Assembly (NCBI GenBank): GCA_024244665.1
Contig: JAAEOI010000310.1
Coordinates: 1-55,292 of the forward strand
Length of the DNA stretch: 55,292 bases
Direction of reading: 5' to 3'
Source of the DNA: Bacteroidota bacterium
GTDB lineage: Bacteria; Bacteroidota; Bacteroidia; Bacteroidales; GCA-2748055
Shown: one piece after another, positions 17,217 through 27,151 of the stretch
How positions within the stretch are numbered: the first letter of the stretch is position 1
Layout of the letters: each line of letters starts with the position of its first letter
The notes under the pieces: model-generated
Database searches by the model: none
Seen by the model: only the letters and a program-made list of their open reading frames with translations
Told to the model about the DNA's origin: nothing
Translations under genes and position numbers: made by a program

Positions 17217-20120
17217 TTATTGAATAATGACAAGCTCGGTATGTACATGGCCGTCAAAAGCTGACCTGATAATATATGCCCCTGGATTTACATCCAATAC
17301 CGGAAATTTCAATGCACTTAACCCAGGATTTAATTTGACATTCAGGGGCTTCCCCACCTTGCGTCCGCTCAGATCAAGCAGCGAAATATAAACCTCCGTG
17401 GATCTCTCCAGGGTGACCGCTACTGTAAACTCGGAATTTGAAGGATTGGGGTATATTTCTACTGCAGCGGAAGAGGCCTGTCTGCCCGGGACCGATACAG
17501 TCTCCTTGTAGGTGGCAGAGATGATGGCAGATTGTGTACCCATGGTCAGCGTAGTGGTGGATGAACTTGAATCTGCAATGATCGGATCTCCTGACTCAAC
17601 CACCCATTTATCAAATTCTGTGCTTCCGAATGCGGGGCTGGCTGTAATGGTAACCTCCTCTGCTTCAAAATAGCTTCCCCCTCCATAGCCACTATTAACA
17701 AGCAGCGTGTAGACCGGGCCCGCTTCGGTGTCTACAATCTGGATTCCATCCAGACGGGTAGTCACTGAACCCGATTTTTTGTGGTAAATCCTAAACCAGT
17801 TGATGGCGTCCAGGTCAGGTGTTCCACTGACACCCGCCTCGTTTACTTTAAGCGTGATCAGGTTCCATCCGTCAGTCAATCCCGAAAGATTCCAGCTATA
17901 CTCATCCTCGTCATGCTTTCCTGCACTGCCGATCTCCACCTGGTTACCTGATTCAAACTGCGAAACATCAGAGACATAGTACCAGAACTTCAGTTCGGTA
18001 CTCTTCACAGAGCCTCTTGAATTATATGGTGGTGAAAACACCTTCTTGAATTCATCTGTACTTGCCCCGGAAAACTCAAGGCAACCGGTCCCCTGCTGGT
18101 GATCGGTTGTATTCAGGTTTAATCCGGCTGAGGATTTCCAATCCGTTTTTTCATCGCAGGGATCCAGATAGCTCCCCGGATTTCCGGAAATAACCTGTTT
18201 TAAATCCGTTTTAGCACCAAACCACTCCTCACCATCCTGTACCATTTGCCATTGAAAAATAAAGATCCCATCGGCTTCGGGTACCGTAATATCAAACGTA
18301 AAGGTCTTCTCCTGGCCAGGGACAATGCTATCTCCTTCACTGAACTCTACTCGTTTCAGCCCCCAGGTCTCATTGTCTGCGGGGCTCCTGCTTCCAAGTT
18401 TAAACTGCCCGGATTTTGTCCATGCCGACACACCGGTATTCTTCATGATAATACTTACAGTCATTGTATCACCCGCCAATAATTCGGGAACCTCCTGTGA
18501 AACAAAAGCTGCATTATTACCTGTTGGCTTCCCTCCATTCATTAGATCCCGTTGTGAAACACTGTAGTAGTGGACAGAATTTTTCTCTGCCAGCCATTCC
18601 AGCAAGCAAGCACGCAGCTCCTCAGCCTTTTCCTGGTATAAACCCCGCTCTGGATTGGTACCCAGCAGGTTGTTCATCTCATGTGGATCGGTATTCAGGT
18701 CGTACATGGCATTGATTACAGCAGATTTAATGGTGTAGGGGATAATCAGCTTCCAGCCGTCCTTTACCACCATGTAGTTGGAGATATTATCCCTGTCCCA
18801 CTCGGTAACCACATACTTCCCGTGAATGGTATCGCTCTTTTCTATTAATCCACGAAGGCTCTTCCCCTCCGACTCCCTTTCATCCACAGCAAGATAATCC
18901 AGGATCGTTGGGAAGAGATCCACCAGGGAGATGTAGCCCTCCACCGTGGTCGCGGCCGGCACCTCACCGGGGAATCGAATCAGTAAAGGAATGTGTGCCG
19001 ATTCCTCATAAAAGATATTCTTCTCACGCATACCATGTGCTCCAAGCATCTCTCCATGGTCACTTGTAAAGATGATCAGGGTTTCATCTGCAATTCCAAG
19101 GGTGTCCAGTTTATCCAGAATCAGCCCTACCCAATCATCAATTTCAGTGATCAATCCATAGTACTCCGAGATCATGTACTTAATTAATTCCGGATCGGCG
19201 TACTCCGTCCTCTTCTCCCTGCTGTTGGAACTGGTGTAGGGAGAGTTACTCATGGGATCGCTGATACTCACCGGCGGAATCATATCAGCTACCGGATACA
19301 TTCCATAGTAGGGCTTCGGCCCCAGCATGGGTGAGTGTGGAAAATGAAATGAACAGCTAATACTGAAGGTCGTATCCTTTAGCCTTTCAATGGCCTCAAG
19401 AGTTTGCCTGGCCTGAAAAGCTGTCATGGTATGCTCCTTGTCCAGCAGAAGTTCACCATGCTGATCGGGTTGTGAATGTTTGATGCCCTGATTTTGCAAC
19501 TCCTGCCACGACATTTCAAAGTAGCGATCCAGCGGATTTACCACATAGGGCCATTTGGACATTCCATCAATAAACTCTCCGGCTCCGGGAGCAGGGGGAG
19601 GTCCATAGATATCCAGATAATCCCGCCAGATATGACTTTGTCCACCGGGGCCAAAAACTGAGTTCCCGTTTTCTGCATACTGTACCGGGTTTTCATAAAC
19701 ACCGGCATGAGAGGACAGGGCATGCCACTTTCCATAATACTCACAGTGATACCCGTTTTGGGCAAGGATCTCATCGAAAGTCGGCATATCCATCACACCC
19801 TCCCCTTCGTGGTAATAGGTCTGGATGTTTGAGTTTACGCCCGTACCCTCAACCGTGTAACCAGTAAGAATTGAAGAACGGGCCGGACCACAAACCGCAC
19901 AGGGTGTGTATGCATTCCTGAAGAATGCCCCCTGCTCTGCAAGGCGATCAAGGTTGGGGGTATTAATCACTGAATTACCGGCATAACCCAGGGCATCATA
20001 TCGCTGCTGATCAGTGATAATAAATAACAGGTTCTTCTTTGTTCCATCCTGGGAAAATAGTGTTTGCATAGAGAACAGACAGCCCAGAACAAACATTCCC
20101 CTTACAATAGAATACCTCAT
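17217..20120 (-). CDS. Sulfatase (S1 family) with NBR1-type Ig, InlB-like repeat and T9SS tail
   Basis: I prefer the start at 20120, which begins a compact signal peptide (MRYSIVRGMFVLGCLF); an in-frame ATG at 20147 would overlap the upstream GH92 stop by 11 bp. The sulfatase domain (about 25-520) carries LLFIITDQQRYDALG and the formylglycine motif CGPAR (about 76-80), with Cys as the residue to be converted, then FTSDHGEMLGAHGM. It hydrolyses sulfate esters, presumably on the glycan. After it come an NBR1-type Ig domain (about 537-655, like those in the GH99-like neighbour), a beta-sandwich (about 660-795), an InlB B-repeat-like module (about 800-870, SGYGGGSYFEAEEVTITA) and a T9SS tail (about 885-967). 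No maturase (FGE or anSME) gene is in the window. Confidence 0.85.
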   Translation of the reverse strand: MRYSIVRGMFVLGCLFSMQTLFSQDGTKKNLLFIITDQQRYDALGYAGNSVINTPNLDRLAEQGAFFRNAYTPCAVCGPARSSILTGYTVEGTGVNSNIQTYYHEGEGVMDMPTFDEILAQNGYHCEYYGKWHALSSHAGVYENPVQYAENGNSVFGPGGQSHIWRDYLDIYGPPPAPGAGEFIDGMSKWPYVVNPLDRYFEMSWQELQNQGIKHSQPDQHGELLLDKEHTMTAFQARQTLEAIERLKDTTFSISCSFHFPHSPMLGPKPYYGMYPVADMIPPVSISDPMSNSPYTSSNSREKRTEYADPELIKYMISEYYGLITEIDDWVGLILDKLDTLGIADETLIIFTSDHGEMLGAHGMREKNIFYEESAHIPLLIRFPGEVPAATTVEGYISLVDLFPTILDYLAVDERESEGKSLRGLIEKSDTIHGKYVVTEWDRDNISNYMVVKDGWKLIIPYTIKSAVINAMYDLNTDPHEMNNLLGTNPERGLYQEKAEELRACLLEWLAEKNSVHYYSVSQRDLMNGGKPTGNNAAFVSQEVPELLAGDTMTVSIIMKNTGVSAWTKSGQFKLGSRSPADNETWGLKRVEFSEGDSIVPGQEKTFTFDITVPEADGIFIFQWQMVQDGEEWFGAKTDLKQVISGNPGSYLDPCDEKTDWKSSAGLNLNTTDHQQGTGCLEFSGASTDEFKKVFSPPYNSRGSVKSTELKFWYYVSDVSQFESGNQVEIGSAGKHDEDEYSWNLSGLTDGWNLITLKVNEAGVSGTPDLDAINWFRIYHKKSGSVTTRLDGIQIVDTEAGPVYTLLVNSGYGGGSYFEAEEVTITASPAFGSTEFDKWVVESGDPIIADSSSSTTTLTMGTQSAIISATYKETVSVPGRQASSAAVEIYPNPSNSEFTVAVTLERSTEVYISLLDLSGRKVGKPLNVKLNPGLSALKFPVLDVNPGAYIIRSAFDGHVHTELVIIQ

Positions 20121-20136
20121 GCCGACTCTTTCTTGC

Positions 20137-22377
20137 TTATTTACCATAGTTGTAATTTGGCTTAGAGCCCATTTTAAATTTCAATACGCCTCCATTCATC
20201 ATATCCTGATGGCTTATGGTCATTTTGTTGTACTTCTCTCCATTCAATAGCACCTGCTGTATATAGATATTTTCAGGGCTGTTATTTGTTGATTCTACAG
20301 TGAAGCTTTTTCCTTCCGGCAGATGGATGGTCGCTTTGTCAAAGAGGGGGCTCCCAAATACATACTCGTTTGAGGCCGGGAATACCGGGTAAAAACCGAG
20401 TGAAGATAATACATACCAGGCCGACATCTGACCGGCGTCTTCGTTGCCAATCACACCATCGGGATCATCGTGGTAAAACTCCTCCATAATATAGCGTACT
20501 TTCTCAGCAGTTTTCCATTGCTGCCCGGCCTGTGCATATAAATATGCGATGTGATGGCTGGGCTCGTTACCGTGTGCATACTGTCCGATCAGCCCCGTCA
20601 GATCAACTATAATCTCGTCCTCCATCTCATTCTCGAGGATGAAAAAGCTATCCAGGCGCGCAATAAAACGCTCCTCACCGCCCAACAGCTCTATTAATCC
20701 AGGAACATCATGGGGAGCCAGCCACAAATACTGCCAGGCATTCCCCTCTGCATAATCTTTTGCCACAGATTTGTTAGCTGAGAGCGGAACGAAAACGGGA
20801 TTCCAGCTCCCGTCACTCTTTACACCCCGAAAGAACTCTACAGATGGGTCAAAGTAGAGTTGATAATTCCTGGCCCGTTTGCTGAAATAGTCATAATCTT
20901 CCTCTTTGCCCATGGCCTTTGCCATCAGGGCGGTACTGCCGTCGGAGATGGATAGCTCCATGGCCTGTCCAACCGTTCTCCGAAGCTCCGCATCACAGGG
21001 AATCGGCTTGAACTCCCGAAGGTAGTTGAGTCCTTCAATATCGAGCATGGAGCTGGTTTTTATCGCCTCATAGGCACGCTCAGCATCAAATCCCCGGTGA
21101 CCCTTCAGGTAGGCTTCGGCGATCACCTGCAGGCTGCTGATCCCAACCATGGTCCTGGTCTCATAACCGTGCAGATGCCATATGGGCAGATAGCCCTGCT
21201 GATCGTAAATGGCCAGCATGGAATTCACCATATCATTGATGCGTTCAGGTTGTGTGATCGCAAACAGGGGATGGGCAGAACGATAGGTATCCCAGGTTGA
21301 AAAAATAGTGTAATTGTCGAAATCCGCATCAGGATAGACTTCATTATCAGTACCCCTGTATGCTCCACTGTGATCATTGAACAGGGAGGGGTGCATATAG
21401 GCATGGTAGACCGAGGTGTAGAAAATCCTTTTGAGGGAATTGTTCTCAGATACCACTGTTATTTTCGAGAGTTCATCGTTCCACTTCTCCTGCGCAGATG
21501 CCACTACCTTATCAAAATCCCAGTCAGGTATTTCGGCCTCAATGTTGGCCAGGGCGTTTATTGAGCTGACAGGTGAGACACCCACCTTCAGTTCCACCAG
21601 CTCAGGTGAGGTGGAAAAACTTATCAGACCTTTCACATCCTTGCTATCCTTGTTGGTTTGTGCTATCAGTTGAGTCTCCTCATACAGTTTCAGATCAGTA
21701 ATCGGGACCGAACTACGAATGGCAAAATAGACCTCCTGTTCCTTCGCCCAGCCTCTGGAAAAACGGTGTCCAAGCAGGGTATATTCATCGACCTGCTCCA
21801 GCCCTGCTCCTGTGGACCGATCATTGATACCCTCCTTCAGATCGATGATAATAAAAGCCTTTTCATCTTCAGGAAAATAGTAGCGGTGAAAGCCGGTCCG
21901 TTCGGTGGCCCCCAGTTCAACTCTCACCCCATTATCCATGATCACTGAATAGTACCCTGGCTTTGCCGTTTCGTTCTCATGGCTGAAAGTGGAGAGATAG
22001 CCCCCATGAGGGTACTGCTGCTTCCCTTTATCCAACCTGGGTTCGCCCGTAAAAGGCATGATGAGGATATCTGCCAGGTCACCAATTCCGGTTCCGCTCA
22101 GATGGAGCTGTGAAAACCCAATAATCAGGCTATCGGAATAGTGATATCCCGAACACCAGTCCCAACCCTTGTATATATTGTTGGGGCCCACCTGGACCGC
22201 ACCAAATGGGACGTTTGCACCCACAAACACATGTCCGTGTCCGCCCGATCCGATCATTGGATCAACATAATCCACCGGCTGTGCGACAGGGTCCTGCTGA
22301 TTATCGCAACTGTGATATATCATTGAAATAACCAGTATTCCGGAGAACACCATGCTCCTTTTTACATTCATAATCAT
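20137..22377 (-). CDS. GH92 alpha-mannosidase, lipoprotein
   Basis: The 746-residue protein starts with a lipoprotein-type leader (Cys in MIYHSCDNQQD, about residue 24). The start could also be the ATG at 22371. It shows the complete GH92 signature: VDPMIGSGGHGHVFVGANVPFGAVQVGP near the N-terminus, GWDWCSGYHYSD, FSTWDTYRSAHPLF, HGNEPSHHIAYLY with the Glu that acts as general acid in the family, and IGNEDAGQMSAWYVLSSLGFYPV with the acidic base region. GH92 enzymes are calcium-dependent exo-alpha-mannosidases (alpha-1,2, -1,3, -1,4 or -1,6). It should trim alpha-mannose from oligosaccharides in the periplasm or at the surface. It lies between the PQQ-type protein and sulfatase 1. Confidence 0.92.
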   Translation of the reverse strand: MIMNVKRSMVFSGILVISMIYHSCDNQQDPVAQPVDYVDPMIGSGGHGHVFVGANVPFGAVQVGPNNIYKGWDWCSGYHYSDSLIIGFSQLHLSGTGIGDLADILIMPFTGEPRLDKGKQQYPHGGYLSTFSHENETAKPGYYSVIMDNGVRVELGATERTGFHRYYFPEDEKAFIIIDLKEGINDRSTGAGLEQVDEYTLLGHRFSRGWAKEQEVYFAIRSSVPITDLKLYEETQLIAQTNKDSKDVKGLISFSTSPELVELKVGVSPVSSINALANIEAEIPDWDFDKVVASAQEKWNDELSKITVVSENNSLKRIFYTSVYHAYMHPSLFNDHSGAYRGTDNEVYPDADFDNYTIFSTWDTYRSAHPLFAITQPERINDMVNSMLAIYDQQGYLPIWHLHGYETRTMVGISSLQVIAEAYLKGHRGFDAERAYEAIKTSSMLDIEGLNYLREFKPIPCDAELRRTVGQAMELSISDGSTALMAKAMGKEEDYDYFSKRARNYQLYFDPSVEFFRGVKSDGSWNPVFVPLSANKSVAKDYAEGNAWQYLWLAPHDVPGLIELLGGEERFIARLDSFFILENEMEDEIIVDLTGLIGQYAHGNEPSHHIAYLYAQAGQQWKTAEKVRYIMEEFYHDDPDGVIGNEDAGQMSAWYVLSSLGFYPVFPASNEYVFGSPLFDKATIHLPEGKSFTVESTNNSPENIYIQQVLLNGEKYNKMTISHQDMMNGGVLKFKMGSKPNYNYGK

Positions 22378-22516
22378 CCTTTAATTTACTTCTCCATATT
22401 CACTTCCATATAGATGGGAGGGCTCAAAGACAGGGCTGTGAAAAGCAGGCCTGTCCTTCGAATTCTATTCATTGTTCTCATTTGCTTACAGATGATGCTT
22501 GTTCTACGGCGTTGGT

Positions 22517-25180
22517 CTATTCAATGGCATGAACATATCCATCGGCAGACAATACATACACTTTGTTCCTGTAGATGCAGAGTGTTGACTCCTCAACCCG
22601 GTGGCCCAGTTTAAAGATCCAGTGCGGCGTACCGGATTTTTGATCCAGGCAGTAGAAGAAGGGGGTATTGCCCGAGGCTATATAGACCCGGCCGCTTGCC
22701 AGTGCAGGAGCTGACAATCCGCCTCCATCGGGGAAAGTCCAATGAATCTTTCCCGATTCCGGATCCACACAGAATACCTTGCTTGACAGGGGAACACCCC
22801 GAAGGCCAACACCTACACGAGCGGTAAAAAAGGCCATGCCATCAACAAAAGCCGGACTGGCATTGAAGTCTGAATAGATCCCTTTCTCCTCTTCATTTTT
22901 ATTCCCGTCGTTCAGAAGCTCCCCGGTTCCGGCGTCAAAATAGGTAAACATATTGGCATGGTGAGGCAGGTATATCTTACCGTCTTCGGCAATCAATGTA
23001 CCTGAATCGAGACCCACTCCATTCTCTTTCCATACAATCTCGCCTGTCTTTTTGTTGAAGGCGTATAAGGCCCTGCTCCAGGAGCCGAAATAGACCAGGT
23101 CGCCATCAACTGCGGGTTCGGCGGGTACAGACTTGGCGGTGGGGTACATCCAGATAATATGGCCCGTTTCGCCATCCAGACAGACCGCATATCCGTTTAC
23201 TGTAGGCACATAGACCAATCCATCATCCACCGTGGCTGAGCCCCATACCCATCCCCCGGGAACTGTTTGCTTCCATACCAGCTCACCTGATTGGGCATCC
23301 AGACAGTAAAAAAAGCGTTCACCCCCCTGTTGACCGGCATATACCTTCCCGTTTGCAAGGGCCGCTCCAACAGAGATGGCCCCACCCATCTCAAATTTCC
23401 AGTTCTCCTCTCCCGTTTCAGCATCCACCGAATAGAGAAATCCACCGGGGGTGCCAAAAAACAGTTTGCCCTCTGCCGCCGTGGGTTTACTCTGGTAAAA
23501 AGTACCGCCCGATAACTGGTCGGTATAGATACGCTCCCCCTGCTCATTGGAGAAGGCGGCCAGGATACTCTTCTCCCAGATCTGGTTCCCTTTCTTATCC
23601 AGGCAGTAGAGCTTTAAATTGCTATCGGTAATCAACAACTCTTCACCAGTGCACACTAAATCGGCATAGATGGCATGATGGCTGATCTCCTTTTTCCACT
23701 GAACTTCTCCCTTATGGTTTACATTGTAGAGCCTTCCGCTTATGGTAGCGAAGTGGATATTGTTATCATCAACCACCGGTCTCGAACGAATCCAGTCATC
23801 CGCCTCAACCTGCCATATCAACTCTCCATTAATGGCATCCAGGCAATAGAGTTGTTTGTCAGCTCCTCCTACAAATATGCGGTCCTTATGTATAACCGGA
23901 GTTGCAAAGTGCTTGCGAGCACCTTTCTCAGGCTTTATGACTTCAAACTCCCACTGCAGTTTTCCGTCTGTTTCGTCCAGGCAGTAAACACTTCCTCCAT
24001 TTGATCCGAAATAGACGCGACCCGATTCAACTGCCACCGCACCATTGACCGATCCTGCAGCCCTAAACTTCCAGGCAATCCTTTTATCCTGCCCTCCACC
24101 CGCCAGGATCAGGGCATACAGATAGCCTTCCATGGTACCCTGGAACACTTTATCTCCCGAAATAACCGGCTCTGCAAGTGCATCAATGTCTCCCACATTA
24201 AAATCCCAGCGCTGTTGCTGGTTCCCTGCATCGGCACAAATCAGCCTGTTCAGGTTCTGGCAGATGGCCGGATATGAATAGATATCGTGTACGCCAAAGG
24301 GATAGACCACCACCTCATCATTGCCGGTAACGGCCGCGTAACGGGTCCGGTAATCGATATGCCCTGCATAACGCCGGGCCTCTGTCTTCCCGGTTTCCTT
24401 ATTCAGATAGACCAGGTTGCGTGCCTGGCCTTCGTTTCCCCCATGGGAGTTAATCTCCCGCAATACCACCTGGTCATTTATCAGTAGTGGAGTTGAAGCG
24501 ATTGCCGGGTATTTGTATATTCCAAAGCGGGGATGGTTCTGGGACGATTTCCAGATCTCGCTACCTGTTTTCAAATCCAGGCAGAAAGAGGTCACCCGCA
24601 TACCGGGAGATGCAATATAGACCCTGTTTCCTTCGATGACAGGCCGTGCATACCATCCCAGTCCCACCGGAAATTTCCATTTCTCACGTCCAAAACTGGG
24701 TCCGGGAGCTGTTGTGGCCCCGTTGTTATGCTTGTTGGCCTGAAACATGGGCCACTCCGCATCATAGTCGCCGCCTTTAACCTCCGCTTCACTTTCAAAT
24801 GCTTCAAACATGGGTCCCTTTTCAACCAGCTCCTTCTGTATCCCCTCCATCTTTTCAAACATGGCATCGACTGTCAGGCACATCTGCTTCAAAGACTCCC
24901 GGAGAGGGCCTCCCTGTTGACGGTTCACATCAGATTGCAACTGGTAATACCTGGAATCCAGGTCAAAAAAAGGCCGGGTAGCAGCTCCCTGCTGCTGCAG
25001 TGAGCCCATCCACATATAGAGCATTAAGACTCGCTCCCTGTAATCGGACTCTGTGGTGGGCTGATGCTTAACCGCCCTCCTTACCCTGTCAATATCAGGA
25101 TCACCACTTGTAATGTCCTGTGCATACACGCCCAGGGTGCAGCAAACCAGGGTAATCAGTAACAGTTTTACATGCTTCAT
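22517..25180 (-). CDS. PQQ-like beta-propeller protein (large, secreted)
   Basis: I chose the ATG at 25180 because it starts a signal peptide (MKHVKLLLITLVCCTLGVYA); a longer frame begins at 25246. After an N-terminal alpha-helical region of about 130 residues rich in Gln and Arg comes a long series of PQQ/quinoprotein-like blades, recognisable by repeated YCLDxxxGxxxW units (YCLDAINGELIWQ, YSVDAETGEENWKF, YCLDAQSGELVWK, YAFNKKTGEIVWK). Such propellers occur in alcohol dehydrogenases and in BamB-like scaffolds; whether PQQ binds here cannot be told. It lies 74 bp after sulfatase 2 and upstream of a GH92 gene. A smaller PQQ-type protein (37253-38485) also precedes GH92 sequence. It could be a surface quinoprotein oxidising released sugars, or a binding protein. 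Confidence 0.75.
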   Translation of the reverse strand: MKHVKLLLITLVCCTLGVYAQDITSGDPDIDRVRRAVKHQPTTESDYRERVLMLYMWMGSLQQQGAATRPFFDLDSRYYQLQSDVNRQQGGPLRESLKQMCLTVDAMFEKMEGIQKELVEKGPMFEAFESEAEVKGGDYDAEWPMFQANKHNNGATTAPGPSFGREKWKFPVGLGWYARPVIEGNRVYIASPGMRVTSFCLDLKTGSEIWKSSQNHPRFGIYKYPAIASTPLLINDQVVLREINSHGGNEGQARNLVYLNKETGKTEARRYAGHIDYRTRYAAVTGNDEVVVYPFGVHDIYSYPAICQNLNRLICADAGNQQQRWDFNVGDIDALAEPVISGDKVFQGTMEGYLYALILAGGGQDKRIAWKFRAAGSVNGAVAVESGRVYFGSNGGSVYCLDETDGKLQWEFEVIKPEKGARKHFATPVIHKDRIFVGGADKQLYCLDAINGELIWQVEADDWIRSRPVVDDNNIHFATISGRLYNVNHKGEVQWKKEISHHAIYADLVCTGEELLITDSNLKLYCLDKKGNQIWEKSILAAFSNEQGERIYTDQLSGGTFYQSKPTAAEGKLFFGTPGGFLYSVDAETGEENWKFEMGGAISVGAALANGKVYAGQQGGERFFYCLDAQSGELVWKQTVPGGWVWGSATVDDGLVYVPTVNGYAVCLDGETGHIIWMYPTAKSVPAEPAVDGDLVYFGSWSRALYAFNKKTGEIVWKENGVGLDSGTLIAEDGKIYLPHHANMFTYFDAGTGELLNDGNKNEEEKGIYSDFNASPAFVDGMAFFTARVGVGLRGVPLSSKVFCVDPESGKIHWTFPDGGGLSAPALASGRVYIASGNTPFFYCLDQKSGTPHWIFKLGHRVEESTLCIYRNKVYVLSADGYVHAIE

Positions 25181-25254
25181 TTTCAGATGTTTTAGTATCA
25201 TCGGTTTCATAGCTTCATTGCCAGGAAACAGGACCAGGGGAACCATTCGTGGAA

Positions 25255-26856
25255 TTATTCCCGTATCAACTCTCTTTTCTCCACACCTTCTGCAATCGGA
25301 GAGTTTACATCGTTCAGGTACCCGGACAATTTCGACCTCAGCTTTTCTGCGGTCTCAGCGTAACTAAAACGGTCCGGATTTGAACCAAGCAGGTTATTCA
25401 TCTCATGGGGATCATTCTTCAGGTCGAAAAGCACCTCCACATTCTTTCCGCCGCTGCGATGGGTGGTCATCAATTTCCAACGGTCGGTCCGAATCATGAT
25501 CGAGGGTACATTTTCATTTTTCCACTGCCATTCAGATACCGCAAAATCGTACCTGGGAGCACCCGTTCCCTCCATCACTCCCCTGAGTGAATAACCATCG
25601 GTGGGAACATTGCTTAATCCGGCATAATCAAGAATGGTGGGATAAATATTCAGGATGGATACCGGAGTTGAGATGGTCTGCGCCGGCTCTATTTTCCCCG
25701 GGTACCGGATTAGGAAGGGGACCCGGACAGATTCCTCGTAGAAATTAAATTTCCCACGCATGCCATGTGCTCCCAGCATTTCACCGTGATCTGAAACAAA
25801 TACCACCAGCGTGTTCTCTGCAAGGTTCAGCTCATCCAGTTTATCCAGAATCCTGCCCACCCAATCATCAATTTCGCTTACAAAGGCGTAATAGTTGGCC
25901 ATCATGTATTTTACCTTATCCGCCTCATTATAGGGTGGGATTTCTCGGCCGGGACTATAGGGTGAGTTGTCCCTGGTATCCTCTATTGAAGCAGGAGCAA
26001 GCATATCCTCGGCCCTGTACATGGATGCAAAGGGTTCAGAGGGCGTAATGGGTACATGGGGACAGTGAAAGGAACAGGTTACGATAAACCGGTCTCCTTT
26101 CAGCCGCTCCAGGGCCTCCAGTGTCTGTTTACCCTGTATGGCCGTAATGGTATACGCTGCCGGAAGATCCAGCACCCCATGAATATCAGCCTGGCTCAGG
26201 TTTTTTTCTCTCTCAGTTTCAGGAATGTCACCTGCTGGCATGTACTTATAATATCGATCTGTGGGATCGAGCCTGTAGGGGATTGTGCCACCATAAAAAG
26301 TTGTTTCATAGAGCTCTCCCGGTTTCAACGGCCGCCTTTCAATGGTTTCTCTTAGGTAGCGAACATAAATAGGCTCCCAGTGTATGATGGGCTCTGCCCC
26401 TTCCATTCCCTCAACCGGTGGATTCATATAGATCCTTGCCATATGTTCGGGTCCGTGAAACTTGCCCCAGTACTCAGAACTATATCCCCTTTTCACCAGG
26501 ATCTCATCAAATGTGGGATAATAACAATCCCCTGTTCGGGCATCCCTGTTGTCCCGAATGGTTGTGGTCTCCGTTAATCGCCCGGTGAGGACAGAGGTAC
26601 GGGCCGGAACGCAGACCGGGCACGGGGTCAAGGCGTGACTGAAATTTACTCCCTGGCTGGCAAGCCTGTCCAGGTTAGGTGTGATCACTGCCTCATTCCC
26701 TGAATAACCTACCGCATCCCAGGCTTGCTGGTCAGTCATAATAACGAGGATATTGGGCTGTTCACCGGTCTGGCCGAACGATGTGAAGGAAGTGGCCATC
26801 AGCGCAATTGCAAGCAGGACAAACGTTTTTGTAGTACATGCTTTGAAGTTGTTCAT
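25255..26856 (-). CDS. Sulfatase (S1 family)
   Basis: The start at 26856 gives a clean signal peptide (FVLLAIALMATSFTSFGQ); an upstream in-frame ATG at 26949 would precede it with a poor leader. The approximately 533-residue protein has ILVIMTDQQAWDAVGYSG, the formylglycine motif CVPAR (about 83-87) in TPCPVCVPARTSVLTGR, FVSDHGEMLGAHGMRGK and a C-terminal DLKNDPHEMNNL. All are typical of arylsulfatase-type S1 enzymes. Unlike sulfatase 1 it lacks accessory domains and a T9SS tail, so it is probably periplasmic and acts on imported or partly degraded oligosaccharides. The two sulfatases share local motifs (SDHGEMLGAHGMR, DPHEMNNLLG) and probably arose by duplication. Confidence 0.9.
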   Translation of the reverse strand: MNNFKACTTKTFVLLAIALMATSFTSFGQTGEQPNILVIMTDQQAWDAVGYSGNEAVITPNLDRLASQGVNFSHALTPCPVCVPARTSVLTGRLTETTTIRDNRDARTGDCYYPTFDEILVKRGYSSEYWGKFHGPEHMARIYMNPPVEGMEGAEPIIHWEPIYVRYLRETIERRPLKPGELYETTFYGGTIPYRLDPTDRYYKYMPAGDIPETEREKNLSQADIHGVLDLPAAYTITAIQGKQTLEALERLKGDRFIVTCSFHCPHVPITPSEPFASMYRAEDMLAPASIEDTRDNSPYSPGREIPPYNEADKVKYMMANYYAFVSEIDDWVGRILDKLDELNLAENTLVVFVSDHGEMLGAHGMRGKFNFYEESVRVPFLIRYPGKIEPAQTISTPVSILNIYPTILDYAGLSNVPTDGYSLRGVMEGTGAPRYDFAVSEWQWKNENVPSIMIRTDRWKLMTTHRSGGKNVEVLFDLKNDPHEMNNLLGSNPDRFSYAETAEKLRSKLSGYLNDVNSPIAEGVEKRELIRE

Positions 26857-27151
26857 AATCTGAGCGTTTTTTAGTTCATAGAGAATTTTTCCGGAAAGCA
26901 GATGCACCATAGTACCCGGATTCATGATTATCCAGGCCAATCCGCACAAGTGCTCCGGCGTTCACATATTCAATGGCACTTTGCTGAACAAGCTGCTCTG
27001 CAACCGCGTAGATCCTGAAGGGAACACCCGACTCAGAATCCAAAGCAATGAGAGAACACTGAAGAAAGGAAGAGCCCATTTATTTAAAGCCCTCACAGGG
27101 CGTCCTCTTTTCGGGCAAAACCTGATAGCTTTCATCTTTAAAGTTTTGATG
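26857..27151. other. Intergenic region between sulfatase 2 and GH92-2
   Basis: This 295-bp gap holds no gene I can support. Two short overlapping minus-strand frames (26876-27079 and 26962-27213) read as unrelated low-complexity or hydrophobic peptides with no family match. No TTAA pair with 11-bp spacing occurs here, which fits transcription of sulfatase 2 from the promoter upstream of GH92-2. It could be the remnant of a lost gene. Confidence 0.4.

Noticed and set aside
22411..22460. Imperfect GACAGG/CCTGTC hairpin between PQQ-type gene and GH92-1
   Set aside because: The stem is interrupted and no T-tract follows; not supported as a terminator or regulatory element.
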